Source of the DNA: Cryptomeria japonica
Taxonomy: Eukaryota; Streptophyta; Pinopsida; Cupressales; Cupressaceae
Assembly (NCBI RefSeq): GCF_030272615.1
Contig: NC_081413.1
Coordinates: 604,314,709 to 604,378,708 of the forward strand
Length of the DNA stretch: 64,000 nucleotides
Direction: 5' to 3'
Shown here: positions 36,231 to 47,962 of the stretch, piece after piece
Numbering within the stretch: the stretch's first letter is position 1
Layout of the letters: each line of letters begins with the position of its first letter
Notes under the pieces: generated by a model
Told to the model about the DNA's origin: nothing
The model's input: only the letters and a program-made list of their open reading frames with translations
Databases searched by the model: none
Position numbers and translations under genes: made by a program

Positions 36231-36254
36231 TTTGACTAGTGTTTGTAGAGGTGG

Positions 36255-37394
36255 ATGTTAACACAATATAAGAGCCAATGTGGTGAAGGCACACTTGCAA
36301 AGTATAATCCTAAAATCGGGAAACGAAAGACATTTCCACTAAAGATGTCAGAAATTGCAACTGAACAAGAATACCCAGAGCTCAGCGAAAGAGACTTTCA
36401 GAAAGCTTTTTTTGAAATGAAGGCTATGGTAGAAGTGCTTTACAAAGAGGGGAAAGAATGGATGAAGCATGAAAAAGAAGATTCATCGAAGGACCATGGA
36501 GATCAAGAGGACAAAGGGAAGCAATCGGGAGGTGGTGATTTTCCACCAAAAACTCCTCCTTCTCCTTCTCCTCCTTCTTCCCCTTCTTCTTCTTCTTCTA
36601 CGTCTGTTAATCCTTCCAAGAGCACATCTAAGCCTATAATTAAATTGGATGTAAAATTTGAATTACCTAAGTACTGTGGGGAGTTAGATGCTGAAAAGTT
36701 AGATGATTGGGTCCAATAGGTAGAGGTGTATTGTAGGATACAAGGCCTAGTAGAAGATGCCTCTAGGATCCAGTTAGCCACTCTCCGGTTGGGAGGAACA
36801 ACTCTCACCTGGTGGGAGAGTAGGTCTAGAGCAGAAAGTGCTCACCATGGTAATGTCAATATGCCTTGGATGGAATTTGTTGCTGCTCTCAAGAAGCAGT
36901 TCTACCCATTAGGACATATGCAACAATTGACAATGAACTGGCAAACCTTTAGGCAAGCTAAGGGTCAGTCTATCCAAGATTACACCCATGAGTTTAGAAA
37001 ATGGGCTATTGCTTTGAATGTGCCATTGTATACTCAGGATACACTGCTTAAGTACATAGGTGGTTTGCATTCTTACCTAAGACATTCTGTTTTGATGTTG
37101 AATCCAAGTAATTTGGATGAAGTCAGTGTTCAAGCCACACATTTAGAGTCTAGGGGTAAGAATTTTGACAATGATAATTTTGTACAAAAGTCATCTAAGG
37201 TTGCAGAAACAAAAAGAGAAAAGAAGACAGCTACTGTTAAGAAAGAGTTCACATGTTCGCATTGTGACAAGAAAGGTCATGATGAAGAACATTGTTGGCG
37301 GTTGCATCCAGAATTGAAACCTAAGTGGGTTCGAAAACAGAAAGGTAAGGAGAAGGCCACAAATGTTGTTATGGATCTTGGTTCAGAGTCTTAA
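36255..37394 (+). pseudogene. gag of the non-autonomous element, one internal stop
   Basis: A single frame from MLTQYKSQCGEGTLAKYNP to 37394 is interrupted only by TAG at 36717-36719, in what should be a conserved tryptophan/glutamine region (LDDWVQ-stop-VEVYCRIQG). The N-terminus is charged, followed by a Ser/Pro run (36545-36620). The capsid domain follows (IQLATLRLGGTTLTWWESR, FVAALKKQFYPLGH, TFRQAKGQSIQDYTHEFRK). A canonical CCHC knuckle (CSHCDKKGHDEEHC) lies near 37250-37290 with a basic tail. It is near-intact, about 380 codons, and much better preserved than the rest. Confidence 0.9.
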
Positions 37395-37504
37395 GATGAA
37401 ACTAAGATCACAGCAATGGGTTTGGAAGGTAAGCCTCCTATTTCCAGTGTTTCCTTTGATAGTTGTGCTTCTACTTCTCAAGTTAATGATGTCCTTGAGA
37501 TAAG

Positions 37505-37924
37505 AAAATAAATGAGCTTTTTCATGTAAGGGTTGTTGCTAAACACACTAAAGTTGATGCACTCATAAATAGTGGATCCCAAACTAACTTAATCTCAGAA
37601 GATGTTGTAAGGAATTTGGGATTGAAAACTACTCCACATAAGAGACCTTATCTACTAGGTTGGGTTTGTGAAAACAATAAATTGCAAGTAACAAGGCAAT
37701 GTACTTTAAGGTTCACAATCTCAAGTAAGTATGTTGATAAGGTACAGTTCGATGTGGTTCCACTAGATGTTTGTGGAATAGTGTTGGGTAGCCCTTATTT
37801 GTATTATCAGAAGGCTATTTTCTACAAGAAATTTAATCAGTATCATTTGTTTAAAGATGGCATCAGGTATATTGTACACTCTCACAAGGTTAAGACTAAT
37901 GAGTCTTTTGCAAACACAGGGTAG
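37505..37924 (+). pseudogene. Retropepsin-like region with mutated active site
   Basis: Reads ELFHVRVVAKHTKVDALIN, then SGSQTNLISEDVVRNLGL. It continues with FTISSKYVDKVQFDVVPLD and a VLGSPYLYYQKAIFYKKF segment, the usual flap and C-terminal part of a Ty3-type protease. The catalytic D of D-S-G is N (aat at 37568-37570), a single G-to-A change. It lies one frame off gag, so either a frameshift site or a mutation exists near 37505. Confidence 0.8.
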
Positions 37925-38296
37925 TTGAAGAGGGTGATTAATGCAAGTAAAGATTTGTCTCTTATGTTTGTCAGATCAGGTGATCCTAGGCATGAACTTG
38001 AAGCAATCAAGGCTAATCAAGCTCAGATGTCACAAAATATGCCAATGGTACAATGTGAGGAGAGAAAAAATGAAAGCATGGATAATCAGGATCCTTCTAG
38101 TAAAAATATTCTTGTGGTGAAAGACCATTATGTTGTTGATTTGATCACTTTTGTATCTGCATTGTTGCTCAGTTTGATACTAGCCAGTGGTTATTGGTTA
38201 GTGGCTACAACAGTTGATGTAGAGGCATATGGGAGTGATATCATGATGTTTATAAACAACAATATTTTTGTAGTCTTAATCTTGATTGTGAGTTAG
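37925..38296 (+). CDS. Short ORF with hydrophobic segments, in frame after the protease stop
   Basis: The reading continues in the protease frame after TAG 37922-37924. It has a polar part, VVDLITFVSALLLSLILASG (a strong membrane-type segment) and a second short hydrophobic end (NNNIFVVLILIVS). It stops at 38294-38296, about 100 bp before the PPT. It may be a membrane anchor or an unrelated leftover. I do not recognise it, and no start codon context is convincing. Confidence 0.4.
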   Translation: MKRVINASKDLSLMFVRSGDPRHELEAIKANQAQMSQNMPMVQCEERKNESMDNQDPSSKNILVVKDHYVVDLITFVSALLLSLILASGYWLVATTVDVEAYGSDIMMFINNNIFVVLILIVS

Positions 38297-38392
38297 GTAC
38301 AAAGATGCACAGATGACACAGGGCAAGTGGGGAGGCCAGGCCCTCACTTAATTTCTAAATAAATGCAACTTTTGGAGGTCCAAAAGTTCTCT

Positions 38393-38404
38393 AGTGGGGA
38401 GGAT
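38393..38404 (+). other. Polypurine tract
   Basis: agtggggaggat directly before the 3' LTR. Confidence 0.75.
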
Positions 38405-39350
38405 TGATCCAGGTGGATAAACATTTCACCAAAATAGATTGTTCCAGATGCTCTAAAAATATGACACCCATGTGATTCCCTCTGTTCTGAATGTAGCGTG
38501 TATGCTATTAAAAGAATATTGTCCTACAGAATAAGTTCAATGGAGGGGTCGATGATTTGAACCATTGATCCCTAATTTCATGCAACCACTCATATACCAT
38601 CATGCCACACAAAGACTCCGAGTTGGGAAAGGGCGGTTATGATTTTTGCTATCATAATTGCAATAAACCATGAAAAGAGGGGTCGAAGCCCTCCATATAT
38701 TATATTAAAATGTTAAAATTTTAAAGGCCAACAGAAAATCAAATCTGAAAAGGAGGTTAGGTGGTTTTGAAGGATTTAAAGGTTATTTTAAGGAGATTAA
38801 TCGTTTTAAATGGGAGATATGGGGAATATGTTTGTTAACCCCATTTTAGCATGTAAATTGTATAAAAGGGAGGTATGTTGGACATGGAATATTGGAGAAT
38901 TAGTAGTGAATTGTGAGGAAATTGGGAGAGAGTTGAAGATTGGAGATTTGGTGAGAAAATTTCTTTTGGGTGTTTGGTAGTGAATGGTTCATCTTTGTGC
39001 ATTGGGAGCTTGAATTCAAGCTTGTTGCACATGGGAGGACTTTGTAATTCATTATCGTCCAAGGAGACATAAGGAGTCTTTGTAACCATTGAGGTGCTTT
39101 GTAACCATTTTCTGGAGCTGAATCAAGGATCGGTCACTCCATTGGAGGGACTCAGAGACGTAGCCAATTGGCGAACTCCGTTATCAACTTGTGTTTTGTC
39201 TTCTCTCTTCTTTCTCTCTTTTGTTCAAACTGTTGTTATTTGATCATTATGTTTATTTAGAAAATTTGATTGTAATTTTAAGACTTTCATTTAATCATTG
39301 CAAAAGTTAACATCTCACGTGCAACAGTCATAGATCCTTTTATCAGATCA
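38405..39350 (+). repeat. 3' LTR
   Basis: 946 bp, TGATCCAGG...AGATCA, TATA box at 38861-38868, followed by target duplication ataaa (39351-39355). Confidence 0.92.
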
Positions 39351-39355
39351 ATAAA
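39351..39355. other. Target-site duplication, right copy (ataaa)
   Basis: Matches 35267-35271. Confidence 0.85.
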
Positions 39356-42300
39356 ATAATGAGAAGAAATCATAGTAGATTATGGATGCTAAGGGTCAAT
39401 TAATAGGAACATATAATTTGTCAACAATTTTCATTTAATAGAATCAAAGAGAGTGTTTCTAGAGATTAAATACATGAACAATAACGGGAAATGATCGTAG
39501 AGTTAAGTATTTAGAAAATTATATCCAATGTGTAATAAAGTTTTAAAGATTTGCTATTAGTATTTCATTATTTGGTTAAACAATCCAAATACAATTATAA
39601 GGAAAAAAGAGAAAGCATGCTTAAAGAAAACTCTCTATCTAAGAAATAAATGTATACAACTCTTGTCTCTATCTCTCTCAAATTTATCCTAATTATTTGA
39701 CACGTCAATTCAATTATTACAAATTTTCCTTTGTAGAGATCTGCACTAGATCATGACAAAATCAACTAGAAGGAGACAGTCTCAATTCAATACAATCAAC
39801 CTCTTAACATAACCATGTTCATAAAATTAAAAAAAATAATGCTTAAAATGTCTTGAATTTTCTTTCTATATAATTTTACCCTTCTCCTATTGCTTCAAAC
39901 TATATAATTGCTTCAAAAAACTAATCATTTTCCTATACAAGTCTCCTTGAACTATGTCTCCAAGAAATAAAGGTATGAAACTATTCGGCCTCTCTCCCTC
40001 ACATCTCTCCCAATTATTCTTGGGAACTTTAATTCCACTATTACAAATGTCTCTTTTACAGAAATATACTTCAAGCCATGGCAAAGTCAAGAACAATAAG
40101 GCACCAACAAGACTCAAACATACATATCAACAAACAACATTAACTGCACTCCACTAATTGATAAGAATACATCATATTTTTCTTATATCACAAATGACAT
40201 ATACCATAAAAAAATCATCCTCAAATATATCAGGCTAATCATTTTTGTGCATTGTTACATGTTTTTGTACTATAAACATATTTCTACAGCATTTTACACT
40301 TGCATTATGTGACGCACATTATATTTTTATTGTAGCTTTTACCTTCCCCTACATTGTAATGCCAGAGTATATATTGCTATTAGTGCAACCATTGCAACTT
40401 GTTAAGGTGCAAGTGCTAGTATAAGTTAAGGATATAGGACCATGAGAATCCATATATAATAGAAAGAACAAAATGTCATCAAAATAAGATATGATATTTT
40501 ATGGCTTAGGATATTATCCTAGTAAAATTATAAACCTTAGTTCAAATTAAGGGTTTGTTGGTTGCTAAAAAAGATAAACATATAAATAAAAACCAAATAC
40601 TAGTGTATAGATGCATCAATGGATATCAAACATAAATAATTGATAAATTATTAGATATGCAAATAATAATAGATCAAAAATAAATATAGATCCAAAAAAC
40701 TTATTAACATTTATGTATTAGGTACTTTTTTCTATTTTTACAAAAATGAAAAGAAAAATAGGATTAATTAGGCCTATTAGAGAGAAATAAAGATGATTTG
40801 AAAAAAAAAATCGTTAAATATTATGTAGTAGGTTGAGAAAAATGGCATAAATAAGATTAGACATCTTTAAGATAAAAAGCATATCCATATCTTGAATATT
40901 AATTAATGAGGGAAAATGCATAGTTCTATAATTGAATAGTAAGTATTAATTGGTGGGAATAACAAAATTATTGCACTTTAGAATTATAAAATATGCTAGG
41001 AAATCATGTGTATGTGAACCAAAATATTCTCCCACGCTATATATTGGGTCACCTTTTCAATTCTAGATTTGGTTCTTGAATATAAAATTACTTTTCACCT
41101 ATTAAGTCATTTAATGGTTCCCTTTGAATATTTCATTGCAAAATATAAAGTAAGTATCTACTATTAGAATATTACAATAATTAAAGGTTTTCCACCAAGC
41201 TAGTAGTATATCTTTCAAGCATGGAAGTAAACTTTGAAATGATTGATAGGTGGTTTACATGCATTAGGAAGAGTGTGATTAGATATGATAGTTTCCTTAC
41301 TGATTTAAGTGCAAGCGTGATTGATTATTCTTGAAATAATAAAATATTTTCTTCTTATGTAAATGAGTGCAATTTGATGTCTTACATACATGGATATATC
41401 ACCAATAATGAATGTTCATATAGAAAAATCATGGGACCAAATTGTAAAATGGAGCTAGGTGGTTAATACTTAATTTTGATCTCAAGTTTATGTGGATCAT
41501 GCTTGCACAACTATTATAACCTAGTTCAAACAATCATGTTTGATATATGTTCAATAGATTTGGATTATTAAAAAAAATGGATTATTAATTAAAATCCGAT
41601 AGACAAGCTATTTGGGTGATCATTTTGTGCACTTAAGTACGTGAATAAGAAACAAAAATAGGGTTATTTGTAAGCAAGGCTATGTATGTGGGACCAAATA
41701 TGTATAAAAGATATGTTATTTGTAGCTACATAAATATGTTGACAATATCTAAAACTAAGAAAAAATGTGTCATTGTATTAACATTTCCCTAAACTATCTA
41801 CATATACATAAATGTAGAAATAGATCAAAGATGCATTTCCACCATTATAGCTAATAATTTTGACTATATATACTATATATATTAACCCTATTTTATTAGT
41901 TTTAATAAAGATCATAATAGAATAAACAAGTTTACTTTATTCTAATTTTTAGTTAATTTTGTTATTTATGTCCAATTAGAAAACTTACAAAATAGAAATA
42001 CTATTGGTTGATTAATTTAAATATTAAATTGAGTTCATAATTAGATAGAGTAACTATACTCGTGAAAGAAATGCATCTTACATAAATTATACCACAACTA
42101 AGCAATAGATATGCTAAAGAAAATCACAATGATAAATAAATCTAATATATGATAATGAGATGGGATTGCAAATAATAAATATGAAAATCATATGAATTTA
42201 AAAGTGATATTATAATGTCATGACAATGGTGCTAAATTGCAATATCATACTTGTACGATTGATTAGATAGTTATAAAATAATTATAATTACCTCTAGTTT

Positions 42301-43050
42301 CAATTCATGTATAGGGACCTAACATTCATAGCTAAACCTTTAATATGTAATAGGTCATTCAAAAAGTGGATTGTTCACTATGATATATGAATTTGTGTAA
42401 TGACTTGTGGCCCTAAGATAATATTTTGGAATCCATTTAATTGTGAGTGATGCTTTCTCTTTAGTCAAATCTATAGTTAAACTAATTTTACGAATTTGAA
42501 CAAAAGATTTGAGAACAACAAACAAGCTTATAATAGAACAAGGATCGTGTGAGTTGATGTAATTCTTTGATAATGTTCTTCAAATTTGTTTTGTTATTTC
42601 AAGACAATCTCTACATGATCTTTAAATGATTTCAAATAAATGACTTAATACTTTTAAATACGTAACATAACATTTAGACAAACAACCATACACTAGGTAG
42701 ATTCACAATAGCCAATATTAACAAAGATCAATTTTAAATTTTGAAGTTTAAAATTGACACATAATTATAGAAATGACTTCTAAAGTGATGAAAGATAGAT
42801 CCAAATATTAAGACCTAGATGAAAAGTCGTAGTACTATATACCTAATTTATAAAGAATATATAACTTGTAAACTTGTCATTACGTAGAGACAATGGTCTG
42901 TTAGAAAAATTTCTATGACATGGATCGATTTATTGTTTTGTTTGAGGAAGATACAAAAATTTCACTGTTATCACACCGCTCTGAAATCTTATCAACAATT
43001 CTTAATTTTGAACACGACAGAGGATAATAAATGCATGAAGAAAACTAACG
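39356..43050. other. AT-rich spacer, nothing recognised
   Basis: No ORF with protein-like composition, no LTR, LINE or RNA gene signal. It contains one perfect 10-bp inverted repeat (42729-42738 with 42747-42756). Confidence 0.6.
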
Positions 43051-43056
43051 CGATTG

Positions 43057-43244
43057 AGATCTACAAGTCACGTCTGTATGAGAGATTGCCAAAGAAGGAA
43101 ATATCTACAGGTCCGAATTCAGATCTACAAGTCACAATTGAGATCTACAAGTCGCAATTCAGATCTAGAAGTCACGATTGAGATCTACAAGTCATGTCTG
43201 TATCAGAGATTGTCAAAGAAGAAAATATCTACAAGTCACGATTT
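43057..43244. repeat. Nested minisatellite: 20-bp units inside 64-bp direct repeats
   Basis: Two 64-bp blocks (43057-43120 and 43181-43244; about 90 percent alike) each start agatctacaagtcacg and contain agagattg-caaagaag-aaatatctac. Between them lie three exact-length 20-bp units starting agatct at 43121, 43141 and 43161. Two overlapping ORFs with EIYKSQ-type repeats result from it. Confidence 0.85.
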
Positions 43245-43534
43245 ATATCTAACTCGGTAGTTAAAACGGTAGCATCAAACCCTTTGTGCCAGACTCACAT
43301 TCCATATGTTTTCTTTCCTTTCCTTTCTTTTCTTTTCTATCAAAAGTGTCACATAATTTTTTTATCGTGATTAGTGATGTTATGACATGCTTTCTAGTTC
43401 CACGTTAAATGTTGGCACAAATCCACAATCACAGTGATATAGTAGGAGTTTGAATCTTGATGGTCACAACACCACCAACATTACTAAACTAACACACAAT
43501 AGACAAAACCTCAATCCATAAGTTTTGTTTTTGA

Positions 43535-45360
43535 TTAGGATAAAACAGGTTTTGAAGGGGCCCTGAAATCATTTACAAACAGAGAGCTACCAATGTAAAA
43601 TGGACTAGATTACCTAGCAGCAAACAACAGATTTTAGAAAGGACCTAAAACCTTTTGGACTTGCGAGGATCCAGCCCCAAAAACCCAAAGGTTGCAAAGA
43701 GAATAAACAGTAAAAACAAAGCAGCAACAACCAACCAAACTCCAGCCAACACTCTAAAGATGAACATTACCAAACAGGCTTGTACAAGAAAAAGATCTAA
43801 GTCAACAAGCAATAGATTTTAAAAAATAGATAACAAGGGTATTTTCAGGCATCCTCGGCTAACAAGAAGGGTTTTTCTAGGCTCTCTCAACCTATAGCAC
43901 AATCTCTGGGCCATAAAAAATCACAAAGCCCAATTCTAACCAAAAACCAACAGTGGCCAATCTAGGCCCTTGAAACCTTCTAGCATCCTGGCTATCCCTG
44001 CAAGAAATAGAAAAAATAGGGTTTTTCTAGACTCCCTCAACCACCATGGGTTTTATCATGGATCCCATAACCATACGCTTGAGAATATGCAGCACTCAGA
44101 AAATCTTACCCAACCAGTTCTCACCTGAATAGGACATACTCGAAAGTCACCAAGAAGACCAACATCAGCCATCTTACAACCATGAGACAGGGCTCCAACA
44201 GCTCTCCAATAGGCCTTCCAGGCAACACTAGAAGCATCTAACTACACCTCAATAGGAGCAAGGTCAATTCCAACCACATCCATCTCCCACTCAATAGAAG
44301 ACAAGACCACCTCTATAGGAAAAACCAGAGTAACCCAAAGATGGAAAACATGAAGAACCAAAGCCTAGAAAGAAAAGAGGATAGGGGGAATAAAACCCCC
44401 ATCAAATATAGCACTAGAGGTCACAAGAGAAGAAAAAAGATAACCATACCCTATCAAAATAGCAAATCCTAACCGCCAAGGTTCAATAAAAATTGAAAAC
44501 CTCAAAGCCTCTCCCAAAATATAAAAATAATAGAGGAGAATAAGGAGCGAGGCACAAAGAAACCACCACAATTCCAAAATAAAGAAAGAGAAGAAGTAGA
44601 GAACAAGAACAAAGCCCTCAAGAAAACTGACGTGAAGATCTTTTAGTTAGGGTATAAACTGCTTCTACTCGACCCCTCAAAATGAGGATGAAACTTTCCA
44701 TAGAGAGACAAATGGACCCAAAAGAAACAACACTTTAGAACAACCCTTCTCGCAAAAAACCAAACCCACTGAGAAAAACTACCAAATGTCTCAAGAGCTC
44801 CACAGAAACAAAAAATCACGAAGCCCACAAGGAGGAAAAACATCATAAAAAAGACTGCCATTCCCGATTGACAAAACATGACCCCCACAGAGACATGGCC
44901 CAATGGGGAACCAAGACGAGATCTCCAAATAGGAGTCAGAGAGAAGCTAGACCGAAGTCGAAGAGTATTAGCCACAACCCACCCACCAATCCACTAGACC
45001 AATGGCCACAAAAACCAAACCAGGGGGGAGAAGCCCAACAGATCTAAAGCCTCAAACTCCCCAAACCCGACATCAACATCCTCCATGACCACCACCGAAG
45101 CTGAAAGATCCACCCACTTCCTGCACCAGTGCACACCACAATTAACACAAATAGAGTCGAAGAAGGGAAGAATGGGGACCATCAGTGCCATAGATGAACC
45201 CAAACGAACCTCCTTCCTATTTGCATCATCATCTTCCTTGTCCCCTACAGCCTCAGTCAAAACCCTAGCCACTCCCCATCTTTGCGCACACTTGCCCGTG
45301 TTCAAATTCCCTCCAATATTTCTTCTTCCCTACCTAGTCCCCATCTCTGCGTGTGCTCAC
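43535..45360 (-). mobile_element. LINE-like 3' region, minus strand
   Basis: The minus-strand 3' end reads gatttcagggccccttc, then aaaacctgttttatcc and taatcaaaaacaaaac (43535-43572), matching the signature at 34100-34146. Upstream on the minus strand the DNA is T/G-rich and has ORFs (45305-44994, 44975-44643, 44577-44365) without recognisable domains, although the first contains a Cys-rich segment (DSICVNCGVHWCRKW). I read it as the 3' part of a LINE whose coding region is lost or unrecognisable. Confidence 0.35.
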
Positions 45361-45399
45361 CCATTCAATCCATAATTTTTGTTATTCCAATGTTATATT

Positions 45400-46850
45400 T
45401 GAATTTTGTTAGCTAGACATATATTTTAGAAATAAAAGTTGAATATGAGTACTTTTATCAAGTTAAACTTATTTATTTGAGTCAACTTATATTTGTTGAC
45501 AGTTTTGAGTTTGTTTATGGTTTGAATGTTTTTTTAATTAAGGTGCTTTGAGTGTGGTTATTCCATGTGTATTAATATAATAGTTACCCATAAGAACTGA
45601 GATGTTCTTAATTTTTTAAGGAAAACAAAAAGTTTTGAAGTGCATATGATTATTTAGTCTAAACATTATTAGATTTTCTATTTTTCATCAGAGGTTAAGA
45701 AGTTATCTATTATTATCCTACAATTAAATTGGCATTTAATAGGAATTTTGACAATTACCATGTTATAGGAATGGAAATATTAACTTTATAACTATAATTA
45801 TTCCAAAGTGTCATTTTCCATGAATGTAACAAATCTATAAAATAAATGAACAAAGCATAGAGTAATAAATGTAGAATGAATTCTTTATGACACCATTATG
45901 ATTGATAACAAATGAGAATATATAGACATAACAATATAGAAATCATTAGAGTGGGTCAGGAAGACCCATAGATATAGAAACTCTCCTTAATGATATAGAT
46001 CATTTGGACTTACTTTTTCTTATCTAATTACATCTTTTGAATTTCGTAACTTGTAGGAATGAATAGAAGTCTCCATTAAGTAATCATATGCCTGATTATT
46101 TGCATAATTCCTACAACATGATCTTCTTGTTGGCCTCGTGCCAATAATGTTCAATTTCAAATAATGAAATGCCCCCCAAAATATTCTAGGCCTTCTTTAA
46201 AACTTTATCAATTCTCTCATTCAAAATTGATCTATTTTTGAATGATTTTATAATTATTATAGAGATACATTTGATAATAATTATGGATTGTCAACCATCA
46301 TCAATTTAAAACCTAATTGAAGATTTGATCCTGAAGCTCACTATTAGTGTAAAATTAGAAAAATTTAAAAGTAGTGACTATAACCTTCCCAATGACATCT
46401 TTGATAGCAAAGCCAACACTAAACAATCTTGGATTCCATTTAGGACTTATTTCATAATCTAACTGAAATCATTCTAAAAACCATACCCATGGGTATCTAC
46501 AAGAAGTTGGATCCATATATAGGGGAATCATATAAGAAAAAATTATCAATAGAAATGGTAACTTGTTTCATAAATAATTGATAATCATTTAGGCTTGAGA
46601 TCTTCGACTCAAATTTATATTCATGCAAAATTGGTACATGTTTTGATTTTTATAGTGGGTACCCATATTAAAATGGGTACCTATTTCATTTTTCCAAAAT
46701 GGATAATCATTTTATGCAAAATCGAGTAATTTTTTTTAATTACACCATATTTTAAAATGGGTAGGATTTTTTTTTAAATGGAGAAAAGGTGTGACATGGA
46801 CAAAAGGTGTGGCATCGAGTACATTAATGATTAGAAGAGGAAATGAAAGG
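45400..46850. other. AT-rich spacer
   Basis: No coding content. A perfect inverted repeat (ggtacccat / atgggtacc, 46658-46681) lies inside. Confidence 0.6.
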
Positions 46851-46859
46851 TGCACAATC

Positions 46860-47950
46860 AAAGAGAAATATGGTGTGATGAAGGGGAATGAGAAATCCCT
46901 CTAGAAGACCTGGGATTTGGGAAAATTTGGACATGGATAATTTCAGACAACCTTGGTAAAGGGATCATAACTCGCAATGGGTTTTCAAAGATAGACAACG
47001 GGTGGACAAGTGTACTCCAAATTAGTGGGTGGTTGATCAAATATTATCAAGGAATGATGGTCAAAGTTCAGGCTCATGGGGAAAGCAGCAAGGGGCTAGG
47101 AATAAGGGAAGAGTAATGAAGTGGATTTCACACAGGACCTCAAGTAGGGAAAGTAGAAGCATGGGAGGTTTGGCTATGGCTTAATATTGACAAACAATAA
47201 TGGAAACAACCAATCGAGATATGGGAGATTGAAGCCAAAAAAATTTAAAGGCCAGGTACAATGGATGACTAGCGAAGCAAAATTCATCTCAATAGGAAGC
47301 CATGGAAAGGGAAAGAAATAAAGAGGAGAGATGAAGGACCATCTCATGGATATGTGGTTTTAAATGGTAAGGAATCTAATTCTACTCTAGAAAAACTTTA
47401 AGTTTTAATTGATATGATTGGAATTAAAGGGTTCTTCTCAAATGGGGGAGAGCATGGAGGAAAATAGAAATAACCAAAAATTGATGCCAAGATGTTTGGG
47501 GAAATCAGATCCAAATTAGGGCACTAGTGAATGAGTATTTCTTGGTTGAATTTCAATCTAACTCAAATAAATGGAATGTCCTAAATATTGACCCCATTAC
47601 CTAGATAAAATTGGGATGCATCTATTTGATTAGTATAAAATTCTAGAGAGCTACATGTGGATTACACTATATGACCTCCCTAAAAAAATTTGGGATGCTA
47701 GAACAATGGAGGAAATTGGAGCGATTTTAGGCAAGTTCATTTCGATAAATAAGAACCTCAAATATAGAGATGAGGGGAATTATTTTAGGATCTATATAGG
47801 AAATACTCTATAGAAAATCTTACCATAGGAGATTCAAATCCAATTAGACATAGGGATCTGGGTGCAAAAAATTGAAAGGGAGAATCAACTGAAACTCTAG
47901 CCTAAATGCAAATCCAAGGAGCATGGAAGGATAGAGTGTCAGGTTTGCAC
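46860..47950 (+). pseudogene. LINE ORF1 remnant (DUF4283-like with CCHC-type end)
   Basis: A polar N-terminal part with SSRESRSMGG-type sequence is followed by NEYFLVEFQSNSNKWNVLN, then WITLYDLPKKIWDARTMEEI and GAILGKFISINKNLKYRDEG. It ends with IERENQLKL and PKCKSKEHGRIECQVC, the place of the zinc knuckle in plant LINE ORF1 proteins. Many stops and shifts are present. The sequence stops exactly where the Copia LTR begins (47963), so the Copia element probably inserted into it. Confidence 0.6.
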
Positions 47951-47962
47951 CAACGTGAATAG

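Larger units (their letters stand above)
35272..39350 (+). mobile_element. Non-autonomous LTR retrotransposon with gag and protease only
   Basis: The 4.08-kb element has 942/946-bp LTRs, an initiator tRNA-Met type primer site, and a polypurine tract before the 3' LTR. The 2.19-kb interior encodes Gag, a protease-like segment and a short ORF with hydrophobic segments. There is no RT, RNase H or integrase, and no room for them, so it must have moved with enzymes from another element. The layout resembles the plant TR-GAG class. The LTRs differ by about 3 percent by eye, including an 8-bp indel near 38455. Confidence 0.9.

Noticed and set aside
43057-43260. Two overlapping ORFs with EIYKSQ repeats as a repeat protein gene
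   Set aside because: The peptide repeat follows from the minisatellite; both frames give similar products and no gene context exists.
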